Source: CAMLKC01 sp035493555 (lineage in GTDB: Bacteria; Patescibacteriota; Saccharimonadia; Saccharimonadales; Saccharimonadaceae). Taken from it: a DNA stretch of 11,481 bases. The first letter of the stretch is position 1, and each line of letters begins with the position of its first letter. This document shows positions 10,859 through 11,481 of the stretch, in pieces. The position numbers and the translations under genes are program-made. The notes beneath the pieces are model-generated. The model was not told the DNA's origin and did no database searches. It saw nothing but the letters and a program-made list of their open reading frames with translations. The stretch covers positions 1 through 11,481 of the forward strand of contig DATJIC010000021.1 of assembly GCA_035493555.1 (NCBI GenBank), given 5' to 3'.

Positions 10859-11481
10859 CCGAGCATCCAGAGCATTCGGCACAGCATCATGCGAGTAAGT
10901 TCACCAGCAAACAACGAACTATCGCATTGGTGATTGTCGCCCTTGCATTCGTGATGGACCTTCTTGACAATACTATTGTCAACATTGCCATCCCTTCAAT
11001 TCAAAGTAACCTTGGGGCAAGCTACGCCGCAATCCAGTGGCTCATCGCCGGCTATTCGCTTTCATTCGCCGTCCTCCTTATTACCGGCGGACGCATGGGT
11101 GATGTATTCGGGTATAAAAAACTGTTCCTTACAGGCGTGGCCGGCTTCACTCTCGCCTCGCTCCTCAGCGGTATGGCGTGGAATACCGAAGTGCTAGTTG
11201 CCGCCCGGCTTGTCCAGGGTGGTATGGCCGCACTCATGGTGCCTCAAGTAATGTCACTCATGCAGGTGATGTTTAAACCGCATGAGCGCGGCGGCGTTAT
11301 GGGCCTCTTTGGCGCGCTTGCCGGTGTGGCAGCATCACTTGGCCCGGTCATTGGCGGTCTGTTAATTCACGCTAATATCGCCGGCCTCGATTGGCGCCCC
11401 ATCTTCCTTATTAACATTCCGGTTGGCCTATTTGCCCTTATTGCAGGTGCAAAATACCTCCCTAACGGCAAATCACCTCAC
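10852..11481 (+). CDS. DHA2 (14-TM) MFS drug exporter, 5' part
   Basis: The first 210 residues of a proton-driven multidrug exporter of the EmrB/QacA (DHA2) family; the gene runs off the window. A His-rich cytoplasmic tail (His5, 8, 12, 13) precedes TM1. Family motifs seen: D1 in TM1, LLDNTIVNIAIP (37-48, with Asp36 and Asp39); motif A between TM2 and TM3, GGRMGDVFGYKK (79-90); motif B RLVQGGMAAL (119-128); motif C in TM5, GVAASLGPVIGG (158-169), which marks antiporters. ATG at 10852 has AGGA 9 nt upstream. Control by the divergent MarR regulator is likely. The actual substrate cannot be told. Confidence 0.92.
   Translation, partial: MSTEHPEHSAQHHASKFTSKQRTIALVIVALAFVMDLLDNTIVNIAIPSIQSNLGASYAAIQWLIAGYSLSFAVLLITGGRMGDVFGYKKLFLTGVAGFTLASLLSGMAWNTEVLVAARLVQGGMAALMVPQVMSLMQVMFKPHERGGVMGLFGALAGVAASLGPVIGGLLIHANIAGLDWRPIFLINIPVGLFALIAGAKYLPNGKSPH

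Noticed and set aside
1..11481. CRISPR array, insertion sequence or integron
   Set aside because: I saw no regularly spaced repeats, no transposase or integrase frame and no terminal inverted repeats.

Overview
The window reads as a chromosomal segment of a small-genome Patescibacteria/CPR bacterium, most likely Candidatus Saccharibacteria (TM7). This is an inference from several traits. Genes are tightly packed (stop/start overlaps, 0-25 bp gaps). UvrC is short and has no cysteine. A lone membrane-anchored family-5 solute-binding protein sits in an operon with SecG and a phage-holin-like membrane protein. There is an isolated type IV pilin, and several promoters lie so close to start codons that the mRNAs should be leaderless. 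TGA ends the ABC ATPase and permease genes, so the TGA=Gly code of Gracilibacteria/Absconditabacteria does not apply. No 16S rRNA gene is present, so the taxonomy is not settled.

Layout. (1) 1-638, + strand: 3' part of otsA (trehalose-6-phosphate synthase), closed by a strong hairpin at 648-683 that also ends the opposing tRNA transcript. (2) 683-1037, - strand: tRNA-Leu(UAA), tRNA-Cys(GCA) and tRNA-Leu(GAG), all with encoded CCA, in two transcription units with recognisable promoters and terminators. The 431 bases between otsA and the next protein gene (639-1069) hold only these tRNAs and their signals. (3) 1070-3507, - strand operon: holin-like protein, SecG, solute-binding protein. (4) 3533-4738, - strand: Xaa-Pro aminopeptidase. 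(5) 4782-5399, - strand: type IV pilin-like protein. (6) 5444-7000, - strand: uvrC, GTG start directly below a TATAAT box. (7) 7097-10040, + strand operon: ABC ATPase, 12-TM fused permease and a GbsR/MarR-like repressor, joined by two ATGA overlaps. (8) 10056-10304, +: DUF4342 membrane protein, predicted leaderless. (9) 10305-10769, -: MarR regulator, divergent from (10) 10852-end, +: DHA2-type 14-TM drug exporter, truncated by the window edge.

How the genes work together. The right third is a defence-by-efflux region: two unrelated exporters (ABC and MFS), each next to its own MarR-superfamily regulator and each with palindromic candidate operators in the promoter. The left two thirds is housekeeping: envelope and secretion (SecG, holin-like protein, pilin, peptide-binding protein, aminopeptidase P, a plausible peptide-scavenging set for a peptide-dependent organism), DNA repair and tRNAs. 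I found no CRISPR array, transposon, integrase or phage module. The points most worth a second look are the cysteine-free UvrC with an insertion before its catalytic His, the recurrent leaderless geometry, the marR/MFS control region, and the anchored solute-binding protein without permeases.
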